Origin: SABY01 sp964593705
GTDB taxonomy: Bacteria; Bacteroidota; Bacteroidia; Bacteroidales; 4484-276
Direction of reading: 5' to 3'
Length of the DNA stretch: 64,000 nucleotides
NCBI GenBank assembly: GCA_964593705.1
Contig: CAZQIV010000004.1
Span: 1-64,000 of the forward strand
This document shows, piece after piece, positions 1 to 9,148 of this stretch. The position numbers were made by a program, and so were the translations under genes. The number at the start of each line of letters is the position of its first letter. Positions within the stretch are counted from its first letter, which is position 1. The notes below the pieces were generated by a model, which worked only from the letters and a program-made list of their open reading frames with translations, searched no databases and was not told where the DNA came from.

Positions 1-401
1 GGGGGGGGGGGGGGGGGCGCCCCCCCCCCCACCCCCACAACTCAAATAGTTAACTACCTGTCGTTCCGAACACAATCCCGCCCCGAAAACTTTCGGGATC
101 GGGATGAAGTGATGAATCTTTTTCATCTTTCTATTATTTTGTCAGATACCAGTGACAAAAAACATTGAATGTAATTTATTATCTTTGATACAATTATTTA
201 ACCTGATGCAAATTCGCTCATCAACAGAAAAATAAAATGAAAGCTAACTAGTCCATAATATCAACCATTTCTATCCGAGGCCAAAGAATCTCCCGCAGAT
301 TTCGCTGATTTGCGCTGATTTTTTTCTGCGAAAATCTGCGTTATCTGCGGGAAACAGTATTAAAAAGACGAACACTAACTATACTCCAAAACTCAATCGC
401 T
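1..401. other. Intergenic region at the window edge
   Basis: No gene is visible here. The first 40 bases are a G homopolymer run followed by C-rich sequence, which looks like a contig-end or assembly artefact, or a self-complementary tip. From about 291 to 378 there is a degenerate copy of the CCCGCAGATTTCGCTGAT palindromic repeat that recurs at 20.4 and 55.6 kb. I saw no convincing -7 box for the gene starting at 402. Confidence 0.6.
291..352. repeat. Degenerate copy of the GCAGATTTCGCTGATT palindromic element
   Basis: The copy begins TCCCGCAGATTTCGCTGATT and ends ATCTGCGGGA, so the outer arms are inverted. The middle has diverged. The right flank (TTAAAAAGACGAACACTA) matches the right flank of the 20.4 kb copy (CTAAAAAGACAGACACTA), so the repeat unit extends beyond the palindrome. 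Confidence 0.7.
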
Positions 402-3161
402 ATGAAAACTTTAATCCATTTTCTAATTATTTATTTATTATTGACCTCTATATTTATAAAGGCCACAACTCAAAACATACCGGATTTCCTGGTAAATGAC
501 CACGCTAGTATCGATGGCTCCGAGCAATCGACTCCCGACATTGATGGCGATGGGCAGGGCAATTATGTACTTACCTGGAGAGATGATCGCAGCGGGTATT
601 TTTCTGCTATTTATGCTCAAATTTATCACAACGACACCACCCCTTTTGGAGAAAATTTTAAGGTGGGCGATGACGGTGAAACTTCCACACGCTACAATCC
701 GGCCATTGCAGTAGATCAAAATCTAAATTTCGTGATAACCTGGCTCGACCGAAGAAGCGGCCAATGGGATGTTTACGCGCAACAATTTTCCAATACCGGC
801 ATCCCGCCCGGCAACACTTTTAAAGTAAATAATGAACCCGGGGATGAAGAACAGGAGCAACCCTGCGTGGCCATCGACAACAGTGGGAATTTTGTAATTA
901 CCTGGTCGGATGAAAAAAACGGCGACTGGGATATTTATGGTCAGCGATATGCAGCCGATGGAACAGCTTTGGGTGAAAATTTCAGGATTAACGATGACAC
1001 CGGAAATGAATTACAATACTGGCCATGCTGTAATTGCGATAAAAACGGGAACCTGCTTGTTTCGTGGATCGATCAGCGGTATAACGAAGATTATGAAATT
1101 TATGCGCAAAGATACCTGCCCGATGGTACTCCGGTCGGTGGAAACTTCAAGGTAAATTCTGACACGGAACAGGCTTTCCAGTTACGCCCTGACATAAGTT
1201 TTGATGATTCCGGAAATTTTATCATTACCTGGGAAGACCAGCGCAGTGGCGAATGGGATGTTTATGCCCAACGATATTTTTCGGATGGTTCTACGCTAGG
1301 AGACAATTTCAAAGTCAATGATGATGCCCCTGATTCCTACCAACGAAATGCTTCCATCACCTCAGATGAAAATGGAAATTTTGTAATATGCTGGCAGGAT
1401 AGCCGCGATGATTACCAGGATATTTATGCACAGCGTTTCTCCAATAATGCCACGCCGATTGGAACGAATTTTAAGGTGAATACCGACACCACAAACACCT
1501 ACCAGTATTATTCGGAGATTACCGGCGATGCATCTGGAAATTTTATGATCGCCTGGGAAGATCATCGCAACGGATATAATGGAGATATTTTTAAGCAATT
1601 TTATTTGAACGATGGAAATACGCTTGGCTCAAACAAAAAAATAAATGATGATGAAGGAAGTGAAAACCAACAATATCCTGCTATTGCCGTTGACGGAAAT
1701 GAAAACTTCATCGTTGCATGGGTTGATTTAAGAGAAGGAGATGAAAATATTTATGCCCAGCGATTTTCGGGTGATGGCACTGCACTGGGCAGTAATTTCA
1801 AAGTAAATAACGATAATTTACCTTTTATCACTCAGTGGGAACCTGATGTTGCTGCCGATGCAGTGGGGAATTTTGTGATTGCCTGGGTAGATTATCGCAG
1901 CGGCTACGATGGCGATATTTATGCGCAGCGATACGCCAGCGATGGCACACCCCTCGACAGCAATTTCCTTGTAAATTATTTGGGTGCAAACATGCATTAT
2001 TGCCCGGAGGTTGTTTACAGTCCCAATGGAGATTTCATCATTTCCTGGGGCGATGCCGAAGATGGTGGGGAGGATAAAATGCAAAACTCTAAATTGAATC
2101 CTGAGCATATTTTTGAAGACTCCTCCGAAAAAGAAATCAAAACAGGCGAACCCGATATATGGGCACAACGGTTTTCGGGCAATGGAACAGCTTTAGGTGA
2201 AAACTTTAAGGTGAACGATGATACCGCTTGGAATTACCAACAATATCCAGCCATCGCAGTGGGCTTTGATGGTAACTTTATTATAACCTGGGAAGATGAC
2301 CGCAACGGAGATTGGGATATTTTTTACCAGCGTTACAGTTGGGATGGCGCGACCATAGGCGTAAACACAAAAGTGGAGGATGCGACCTTTAGCGAACACC
2401 AAAGGAACCCCGCTATTGCAATCGGGTTTTATGGGTGTTTTACCATTGCCTGGAGCGACAAACGCAACGGCGATTACGATGTTTACGCCCAGCATTTTTA
2501 TCCTGATGGATACCCGATGGGAAACAATTTCAGGGTGAACACAGATACGAGTAACAGCCACCAGTCATATCCGAGCATTGCCTCCGAATCCTCAGGCAAT
2601 TTTATTATCAACTGGACAGATTCTCATAATGGCGATGATGATGTTTACGGGCAACGTTTTTGGAGCGATGTGAACACTTTCGGAATCTATGGCCACAACT
2701 ACTGCATTACAGAAAGTAGTGAATTCAGGCAAAACCGCCCGGCAGTTGCCTTGCACAATAACCGGATTTTTACCACCTGGCAGGATAACCAAAGCGAACA
2801 ATTTGGATGGGATATTTGGGCATCGGTGTGCAACTGGGGTCATTGGGTTGGAGTTGAAAATGCAACTGTTGATGATTCTGAATCAGTATTTACATTATAT
2901 CAAAATTATCCAAATCCTTTTAATACGACTACAAATATTAAATTCAGCTTGCCCGAAAATGCAAAAATCAAAATAGAAATCTTCAATTATTTGGGCGTAC
3001 TACAAAAAATCCTGCTTGATAAAACGATGGAAAGCGGCACGCATCAAATTGAATGTAGTGCCGGAGATTTGTTGCCGGGAATTTACTATTACAGGATTAC
3101 TGTTGAAGAATTTAGAAAAACAAGAATCTACACTCAGGCAAAGATGATGGTGATTTTATAA
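402..3161 (+). CDS. Secreted 14-repeat protein with T9SS type A sorting domain
   Basis: This 919-residue protein starts with a hydrophobic signal peptide (residues about 1-23). It then carries about 14 degenerate repeats of some 54-57 residues with the core NFVITWxDxRxGxxDIYAQRF. The last 90 residues (from about 830, with YPNPFN) are a type IX secretion C-terminal sorting domain. The repeat core has the look of a beta-propeller blade, and 14 repeats would give two seven-bladed propellers; that fold is inference. It should be exported by Sec and then secreted or surface-anchored through the T9SS. A close paralog follows 92 bp downstream, so this is a tandem duplication. Ligand and function are unknown. 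Confidence 0.85.
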   Translation: MKTLIHFLIIYLLLTSIFIKATTQNIPDFLVNDHASIDGSEQSTPDIDGDGQGNYVLTWRDDRSGYFSAIYAQIYHNDTTPFGENFKVGDDGETSTRYNPAIAVDQNLNFVITWLDRRSGQWDVYAQQFSNTGIPPGNTFKVNNEPGDEEQEQPCVAIDNSGNFVITWSDEKNGDWDIYGQRYAADGTALGENFRINDDTGNELQYWPCCNCDKNGNLLVSWIDQRYNEDYEIYAQRYLPDGTPVGGNFKVNSDTEQAFQLRPDISFDDSGNFIITWEDQRSGEWDVYAQRYFSDGSTLGDNFKVNDDAPDSYQRNASITSDENGNFVICWQDSRDDYQDIYAQRFSNNATPIGTNFKVNTDTTNTYQYYSEITGDASGNFMIAWEDHRNGYNGDIFKQFYLNDGNTLGSNKKINDDEGSENQQYPAIAVDGNENFIVAWVDLREGDENIYAQRFSGDGTALGSNFKVNNDNLPFITQWEPDVAADAVGNFVIAWVDYRSGYDGDIYAQRYASDGTPLDSNFLVNYLGANMHYCPEVVYSPNGDFIISWGDAEDGGEDKMQNSKLNPEHIFEDSSEKEIKTGEPDIWAQRFSGNGTALGENFKVNDDTAWNYQQYPAIAVGFDGNFIITWEDDRNGDWDIFYQRYSWDGATIGVNTKVEDATFSEHQRNPAIAIGFYGCFTIAWSDKRNGDYDVYAQHFYPDGYPMGNNFRVNTDTSNSHQSYPSIASESSGNFIINWTDSHNGDDDVYGQRFWSDVNTFGIYGHNYCITESSEFRQNRPAVALHNNRIFTTWQDNQSEQFGWDIWASVCNWGHWVGVENATVDDSESVFTLYQNYPNPFNTTTNIKFSLPENAKIKIEIFNYLGVLQKILLDKTMESGTHQIECSAGDLLPGIYYYRITVEEFRKTRIYTQAKMMVIL

Positions 3162-3253
3162 TGGAAATAAAACAGATCAGTAAAATTAATTTTTGTTTTT
3201 TAAACCAAACATCACTAAATAATCATAAACTCATCAACTAAATACCTATCACC

Positions 3254-6004
3254 ATGAAAACCAAGTATTATTTTTTCTTAGCTTTATCCTTAATCTTTTT
3301 GTGTGGTGATTTTACTTCAATTGCCCAAAACATCCCCGATTTCCTCGTAAATGAGCAGGGCAGCATTGATGGCGCTCAGCAGGCAACACCGGCCATCGGC
3401 AGCGATGGAAACGGTAACTATGTAATTTGCTGGCAAGACAAGCGCAATGGCTCCGATTTTGATATTTATGCACAAATTTATGTAAATGACAGCCTTCGCT
3501 CAACGCCAAACTTTAAAGTAAATGATGATGCTGGAAATGCCCTTCAATCCACTCCTGCTGTTGCAGTTGATCAAAATCAGAACTTTATAATTGCATGGAT
3601 TGACAAGCGAAACGGAAATCCAAACACGGATTGGGACATTTATGCCCAACGTTTTTCCGGCGATAGCACAGCATTGGGCGACAACTTTATTGTTAACGAT
3701 CAACAGGAAAGCGACAGAAAAGACTACCCTTCAATTTCCATCGACAGCAGTGGGAATTTTGTGGTCGTCTGGGCCGACAAGCGAAACGGCAACTGGGATA
3801 TTTTCGGCCAACGATTTTTGAATGATGGAAGCACTATTGGTGTTAATTTCATTATTAATGATGACAACAGTAATTTAAGCCAACTTTGGCCTTCAAGTTC
3901 TTGCGGCAAAAACGGGAACCTAATCGTAAGCTGGGTGGATAATCGTATTAATGATGACCGCGAAATCTATGCCCAGCGTTTTTCAGCCGATGGCACGCCA
4001 TTGGGAAATAATTTTAAAGTAAATACCGACCCCACCGGAACAAACCATATTCGGCCTGACATTGCCATTGATGGAAGTGGCAATTTCATTATCGCGTGGG
4101 AAGACAACCGCAACGGCTATTTCGATATTTACGCCCAACGCTACACCAACAATGGCATCCCGCTTGACGAAAACTTTTTAATTACAGATGACACACAGAC
4201 CTCATCACAATCCAATCCTTCAATCTCCTGTGATCTGGCAGGTAATTTTACGGTTTGCTGGGAGGATAACCGCAACGATTACAGCGATGTATATGCCCGG
4301 CGTTTTTCCAATGACGGCACACCACTGGCAGGCGATTTCAAAGTGAGTGCCGACAACACCAACAATGCGCAACAACTCAATACGATGATTGCAGGCGACG
4401 AGGCAGGAAATTTTTTGATTTGCTGGGAAGACCATCTTTTTGGCTTTAATGGGGAAATATTCGCTCAATCTTATCTGAACGATGGCACTTCCGTAAACGA
4501 AAATTTTATGGTAAACGATGATTTTGCAAGCGAAAACCAGCAATGGCCTTCAATAGCTGTTGATGGCAGCGAGAACTTCATCATTGCATGGGCTGACGAT
4601 CGATCAGATGGTAGGGGAATTTATGTCCAACGCTTTTCGAGTGACGGAACTTCGACAGGAAACAATTTTAAAGTAAACGATGATACGGGCGAAAATTGGG
4701 CCTCGATGCCCTCACTTGCTGCAAATGCGGACGGAAGTTTTGTAATCGCGTGGTCCGACTTTCGCTCGCAGGCTTGTCTCGATATTTATGCCCAGCGATT
4801 TTCGGAAGACGGAATCGCCCTGGGCGAAAATTTTAGAGTGAGTTACCTGAGTGCCTGCTTAAACTACAGCCCCAAAGTGGCTTGCAAGCCAAACGGTGAT
4901 TTCATCATTTGCTGGGGCGATTCTGATGAAGGAGGATCGGCGAAAGGTTCAGGTGAAAATTGGGAAAAAATTCTAAGTTCAGAAAAGTTGTTTGGCGCAC
5001 CCGACATTTGGGCGCAGCAATTTTTGAACGATGGAACGCCTGTGGGCGAAAATTTCATGGTGAACGATAATATAAATTACAGTTTTCAACAGGATCCTGA
5101 TTTGGCGGTTGACGGAGCAGGAAATTTTATCATCGCCTGGCAGGACGACCGCAATGGTTTCACCGAAATCTTTCTCCAGCCTTACCTCAGCGATGGCACA
5201 TCATTTGGCGAAAACTATAAAGTTGAAGATGCCATTTACAGCGACTGGATGCTCGACCCATCCATCATCATGGACGATGAAGGGAATTTTACCGTGGCCT
5301 GGCGCGATAACCGCAATGATGTATTCGATATTTTCTGCAAACGCTTTGCAAGCGATGGCACCGCATTAGGCAGCAGCTTTCAGGTAAATGATGATACCGC
5401 AGAAGTTTACCGCTATTCTCCCTGCCTTTCATTGAACAATAACGGAAATTTCATTATCTCCTGGACAGACGAATACAATGGTCATGGAAATGTGATGGCA
5501 CAACAATTTTCAAGCAGCGGCACACCTTTCGGAAATAATTACCGCATTTCGGCTGCTGAGGAAATGGCACAATCGGCCTGCAATGTGGTTTTACAGAACG
5601 AACGGATTTTCGCAACCTGGCACGACAACAGCAACCACCAAACCGGCTTCGACATCATGGCCAATGTAAAAGACTGGGATTTTTGGGTAGGGATTGAAGA
5701 TCATGGAATTTCAAATAATTCTTGTTTAGCTATTCTACACCAAAATTACCCAAACCCATTCAGCACATCCACCACCATAAAATTTGAAATGTCCGAACCA
5801 GCAAAAATCACAATCGAAATCTTTGATCATTTTGGGCAGAAAATAGAAACATTGCTTAACCAAACCGTGACTTCTGGTTTACATGAAATTAAATTTGAAG
5901 CGAGGGGCTTGCCAGGAGGGGTTTATTTTTACGGGATTTCTGGGGTTGTTAAAGGAGAAGAAAGAGTATTTGAGGTATCAGGGAGGATGGTGGTTTTGGA
6001 TTGA
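3254..6004 (+). CDS. Secreted 14-repeat protein with T9SS sorting domain, paralog of the previous gene
   Basis: This 916-residue paralog of the gene at 402 has the same architecture: signal peptide (about 1-24), some 14 repeats with cores such as NFIIAWxDxRNGxxDIYAQRF, a few non-repeat insertions (around residues 560-580, as in the paralog), and a C-terminal sorting domain starting near YPNPFS. The two proteins align repeat for repeat, so the ancestral gene already had all repeats before it was duplicated. The last 30 codons of its sorting domain resemble the fragment fused to a truncated toxin at 8492-8580. Function is unknown; adhesion or glycan binding at the surface is a guess. Confidence 0.85.
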   Translation: MKTKYYFFLALSLIFLCGDFTSIAQNIPDFLVNEQGSIDGAQQATPAIGSDGNGNYVICWQDKRNGSDFDIYAQIYVNDSLRSTPNFKVNDDAGNALQSTPAVAVDQNQNFIIAWIDKRNGNPNTDWDIYAQRFSGDSTALGDNFIVNDQQESDRKDYPSISIDSSGNFVVVWADKRNGNWDIFGQRFLNDGSTIGVNFIINDDNSNLSQLWPSSSCGKNGNLIVSWVDNRINDDREIYAQRFSADGTPLGNNFKVNTDPTGTNHIRPDIAIDGSGNFIIAWEDNRNGYFDIYAQRYTNNGIPLDENFLITDDTQTSSQSNPSISCDLAGNFTVCWEDNRNDYSDVYARRFSNDGTPLAGDFKVSADNTNNAQQLNTMIAGDEAGNFLICWEDHLFGFNGEIFAQSYLNDGTSVNENFMVNDDFASENQQWPSIAVDGSENFIIAWADDRSDGRGIYVQRFSSDGTSTGNNFKVNDDTGENWASMPSLAANADGSFVIAWSDFRSQACLDIYAQRFSEDGIALGENFRVSYLSACLNYSPKVACKPNGDFIICWGDSDEGGSAKGSGENWEKILSSEKLFGAPDIWAQQFLNDGTPVGENFMVNDNINYSFQQDPDLAVDGAGNFIIAWQDDRNGFTEIFLQPYLSDGTSFGENYKVEDAIYSDWMLDPSIIMDDEGNFTVAWRDNRNDVFDIFCKRFASDGTALGSSFQVNDDTAEVYRYSPCLSLNNNGNFIISWTDEYNGHGNVMAQQFSSSGTPFGNNYRISAAEEMAQSACNVVLQNERIFATWHDNSNHQTGFDIMANVKDWDFWVGIEDHGISNNSCLAILHQNYPNPFSTSTTIKFEMSEPAKITIEIFDHFGQKIETLLNQTVTSGLHEIKFEARGLPGGVYFYGISGVVKGEERVFEVSGRMVVLD

Positions 6005-6179
6005 GAATATTTATTTATCTTTGAACTATCATTTGAAATGATACAGATTATAATTAATTAGGTGACCATTAGTAAAATTTTATTTGTCTAAATCTTTATT
6101 ACACTTTTCTCATTGATTAGAACTCTATCTAACAAACTATTTAGTCAATTAATAGCCATGAGTAAAAAATTGAGAAATT

Positions 6180-6932
6180 ATGGATTTATTAGAAAAACAT
6201 ATAGATGAGGTTTGCTCAAAAAATCCTATTGAGGTATCAATTACATGGATAAAAAGGGAAGTTTCTCTTCCTTTTAATCTGCTAGTTGTCTACAGCACGG
6301 ATGCTTGGCAACCTAAGAATTCTTCTGAAGGTGAGTGTGCACGGCATCGATTACGTGCCTCACTACTTCAGTTATTACCTTCCAGTGCTTCAAATGCCGG
6401 ACTCCATTTTTCGGTTACTTCTCCCGAGATGAGGGTTATAACTCCAGGAGGACCTGTTGAGGTTCCCACGGTTCTTATTGAAGATCCTTATGGCAATGGT
6501 TCATGGTCATTAGGTGTGTTAGGTTCTAAAAGTCATGCTGATGAAAAGAACAATATATTCCATGTTAGTATTGAAATAGGTGCAAAGAATTTGGACACCG
6601 ATTGGATGATTAGTAATTTTTCTAATAATACACCATATGGTGCCACACTACAAAAGCTTGGCGAGTACCTACCACCGCAAATTACAGACCATAAGCAAAA
6701 GATCAAGAAAAGAACAACTAAAATGCTTCCACAAATTTCTGACCATAAGCAAAGGATTAATATAAGAACAACTAAAGTACTACTGAGTACTGTTTTTCTA
6801 TTACTTATGATAGCATTAGCCGTTCCCTTTTATAATAATGAATCATACGATTGGTGGGTAAGTTTTGCAATAATTGGATTTGGTGCCTTTGCATTTTATG
6901 CGAACGTATTGTGGAAAGGTCGGAGTGATTAA
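6180..6932 (+). CDS. Hypothetical protein with two C-terminal membrane segments and a tandem 18-residue repeat
   Basis: This 250-residue protein matches no family I recognise. Residues about 1-160 look soluble and globular. Then come two tandem 18-19 residue basic repeats (LPPQITDHKQKIKKRTTKM, followed by LPQISDHKQRINIRTTKV), encoded at about 6669-6780. The C-terminus has two hydrophobic segments (about 202-219 and 226-244), so the protein is probably anchored with the soluble part on one side. The basic repeat next to the membrane suggests a cytoplasmic, coiled or lipid-contacting linker. It stands alone in a low-density region and has no informative neighbours. Confidence 0.6.
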   Translation: MDLLEKHIDEVCSKNPIEVSITWIKREVSLPFNLLVVYSTDAWQPKNSSEGECARHRLRASLLQLLPSSASNAGLHFSVTSPEMRVITPGGPVEVPTVLIEDPYGNGSWSLGVLGSKSHADEKNNIFHVSIEIGAKNLDTDWMISNFSNNTPYGATLQKLGEYLPPQITDHKQKIKKRTTKMLPQISDHKQRINIRTTKVLLSTVFLLLMIALAVPFYNNESYDWWVSFAIIGFGAFAFYANVLWKGRSD

Positions 6933-7203
6933 ATATTTAGGTAGATAATATGGTTACAAAAAACACTGCATATAGCATAAAATATACATTCGTTAAGAAT
7001 TAATTAAGAATTGTCTAATTCGTTACTACTCAGTAGAAATTACTTTTTGATTAGCCAAGCATGTTAGAGCATCAAAAACACTATTAGAATTTTTAATAGT
7101 TGTGTCAATAACAGTCAATCATTAAGGGTAATTTTTTGGCCAGAAATATAAATCGAAATTAGAAGTTCATGAAAATAAATTTACTAATCAGAAGGGCTAA
7201 ACT

Positions 7204-7455
7204 ATGCTTCTTTTAGAACAAATTGAAATTTGGTTTTTTATTGGTGCGACTGTAATCCTTGGTCATATGGTTCCAGTTCGAAATTCTTTAGGTGCTTTTG
7301 CCAGTGTGTTGTTTGTTATAGTAATCGTTTGGGCTGGAATCTATGGTTATCTTATTTCAGGCATCACAGGATTACTATGGTATTTAGGTGCTGTTTTAGT
7401 AAATGGGTTTTGGGCGATTGGAAACGGAAAGCGAATAGTTCATCGGAATTCATGA
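7204..7455 (+). CDS. Small hypothetical membrane protein
   Basis: This 83-residue protein is mostly hydrophobic, with about three predicted membrane segments (6-24, 28-47 and 52-70) and a basic tail. An AGAAGGG stretch lies about 10 bases before the ATG, an unusually good ribosome binding site for this genome, and supports the start. I recognise no family. It could be a remnant of a larger membrane protein. An overlapping ORF in another frame is a shadow. Confidence 0.45.
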   Translation: MLLLEQIEIWFFIGATVILGHMVPVRNSLGAFASVLFVIVIVWAGIYGYLISGITGLLWYLGAVLVNGFWAIGNGKRIVHRNS

Positions 7456-8090
7456 ATTCCTTTGACTCCAAACATCTTCCAATTTATTGAAATTGGCCTA
7501 ATTAGAAATCCAAGCACAAAGTTTAATTGTAAGGTAATAAATATAAATTATAATTCTCCATCATCGAATAGAAAAACGACAGGCCCTCCCGGTTCTGCCA
7601 TATAATAGTACTAAATAAAGAACACATCCCCCTGTGTTTTATCAATAAGGATTCGAGTTCAAATATTTTTTGGGTTGTTGTTAAAAGCACGATGCAAATT
7701 TGAAACTGTTTGCTTCATCGCTTCGCTCCTCGCAAAGTCCTTTTCCAGAATTAAAATTTATCTGCTAATGTTTATTAAAAAACGGGTTATTTGCGAGCGA
7801 AGCGAAGCAATCCGTTTCCATTATTCCAACTTTCCATTACACTCATGTCCTAATTCAAATTGCCAGATGTCCGATGTGTGATGTATGATGTATGATTTTT
7901 GATATGTATGAAGTAACATCGACTATCAAAAATCTAACATCTGCAATTCGGCCTCTTTGGGGATTTCGCCGGATGAAATGTCTTTACCGGTTTTCGCTAC
8001 TATTTACTAAACCCATTATTGTTTGCATTTAATGCATGTTTTTCGGAAATTTGCAACTTAAAAATATGCTAATCAACAAAGGAAAATACT
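7456..8090. other. Intergenic region with degenerate repeats
   Basis: I see no gene. Two inverted copies of a GCGAGCGAAGCGAAGCAATC-type repeat flank 7708-7815. From about 7865 to 7945 there is a low-complexity stretch of ATGTATGATGTATGAT-like words and its inverted echo (ATTTTTGAT and ATCAAAAAT). Apparent reading frames here are built from these repeats and are not credible genes. Confidence 0.5.
7708..7816. repeat. Inverted pair of GCGAGCGAAGCGAAGCAATC-type repeats
   Basis: TCGCTTCGCTCCTCGCAAA at about 7719-7737 faces TTTGCGAGCGAAGCGAAGCA at about 7791-7810. Such GAAGCGAAGCAATC words are common dispersed repeats in Bacteroidota genomes. No coding potential is apparent in the loop. Confidence 0.6.
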
Positions 8091-8318
8091 ATGGAAAAAA
8101 TTGATCTCCCATTATCAGAATTTACATTTGCTCAAAAGCTTGGAATTATGGAGGATATTTGGAGTAACCTTTCCATGGAAGAACAAAAGCTCGAATCACC
8201 TGCCTGGCATAAAACAGTTTTAGAAGATCGAAAAAGTGCATTAGAAGCAGGTAAGGTAAAGGAATCTGACTGGGATGAAGCCAAGAATAGAATCAGGAAA
8301 AACATTTCATGCAAGTAA
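8091..8318 (+). CDS. Addiction-module antitoxin (RelB/TIGR02574-like)
   Basis: This 75-residue acidic-basic helical protein has the pattern of the putative addiction module component family: a short helix ending KLGIMEDIWSNL, followed by SPAWHKTVLEDRKSALEAG. Its stop overlaps the start of the downstream RelE/ParE-like toxin by 10 bases, the usual arrangement of a type II toxin-antitoxin pair. It would bind and neutralise the toxin and probably repress its own promoter. The gene looks intact, but its toxin partner is truncated, so it may now be an orphan antitoxin. Confidence 0.75.
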   Translation: MEKIDLPLSEFTFAQKLGIMEDIWSNLSMEEQKLESPAWHKTVLEDRKSALEAGKVKESDWDEAKNRIRKNISCK

Positions 8319-8569
8319 GAATCCTTGATCCGGCCGAGAAAGATATTGAAAATGGATTTCGTTTCTATGAGCGTCAATCTTCCGGACTGGGAAGTTACTT
8401 TATTGATTCGCTGTATTCTGACATCGACTCACTTGCATATTACGGGGGCATTCACCGGGTAATGTTCGGATATCACAGGCTTCTTTCCAGAAAAATTGAA
8501 TTCGCCGAACCGGCAAATTTTAAAATCAAAATCTACAACCATTTTGGGCAAAAAACAGAAACACTATAG
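8309..8569 (+). pseudogene. Truncated RelE/ParE toxin whose C-terminus is replaced by a T9SS sorting-domain fragment
   Basis: Residues 1-62 read as a RelE/ParE-type toxin (ILDPAEKDIENGFRFYERQ near the start, FGYHRLLSRKIEF at the end). The normal last 25-30 residues, which carry part of the catalytic surface, are missing. Instead the frame runs into EFAEPANFKIKIYNHFGQK, which matches the sorting domain of the gene at 3254 (SEPAKITIEIFDHFGQK), and stops at 8569. The DNA similarity covers about 8492-8580 without gaps. The toxin is therefore probably inactive. It looks like an illegitimate recombination product with an upstream sorting-domain gene. Confidence 0.7.
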
Positions 8570-9012
8570 AAAAAACCGTTTATCAAATAAATATTAGTAA
8601 CATCTGGGATCCAACCGATGACAAAAACTTTTGGGAAGCTAATATTGAGGTTCCGGATAACTGCTCATTATTTGAACTCCACCAATTTATTCAGCAAATT
8701 TTAAATTTTGACAATGACCACTTGTACAAATTCTTCGCCGGTAGAAATGAACGAAATTACAAGATTGAATTTTCAGACAAGCCTGGTTATCCTGACGATG
8801 GTGGAGATTACGAGGTCATTCTTCTGAAAAATATATACCCGCTCAAAGGATTAAAGCTCTATTATCTTTTTGATTTCGGTGATAGTTGGACATTCGAGAT
8901 ACGCAAAAACAGGAAAGAAATTAAGACACTACAAAACACTAAATATCCGCGCGTTGTCTCAGATAATGGCATAAAATTAATGCAATATTATTTTGATGAT
9001 GATGATGAATAA
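8569..9012 (+). pseudogene. 5'-truncated pRiA4b ORF-3-like protein
   Basis: Translating in frame from about 8569 gives TVYQINISNIWD, then IEVPDNCSLFELHQFIQ and FDNDHLYKFFAGR, then YYLFDFGDSWTFEI. This is the pattern of the plasmid pRiA4b ORF-3 / IS1096 TnpR-like family. There is no ATG or GTG in this frame between the stop at 8521 and a TTG at 8722, which lies inside the conserved domain. The gene has therefore lost its start, exactly where the sorting-domain fragment joins. The C-terminus (ending DDDDE) seems complete. Use of an ATT or ATA start cannot be excluded. Confidence 0.6.
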
Positions 9013-9148
9013 AACCAACAACATCACCACCGGGAGTAAGCGGAACGCGTTGACATCATTTTCGAAAAAAAAATTCAATTATCCGGGTTAGTTTTTTGCA
9101 TCGTACAAATATTGAATTGAGATTTACGGATAAAAAGCTTTTTGGCTT

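Noticed and set aside
7675..7881. A 68-residue open frame
   Set aside because: It consists of inverted GCGAGCGAAGCGAAGC repeats and low-complexity sequence, with no recognisable protein features.
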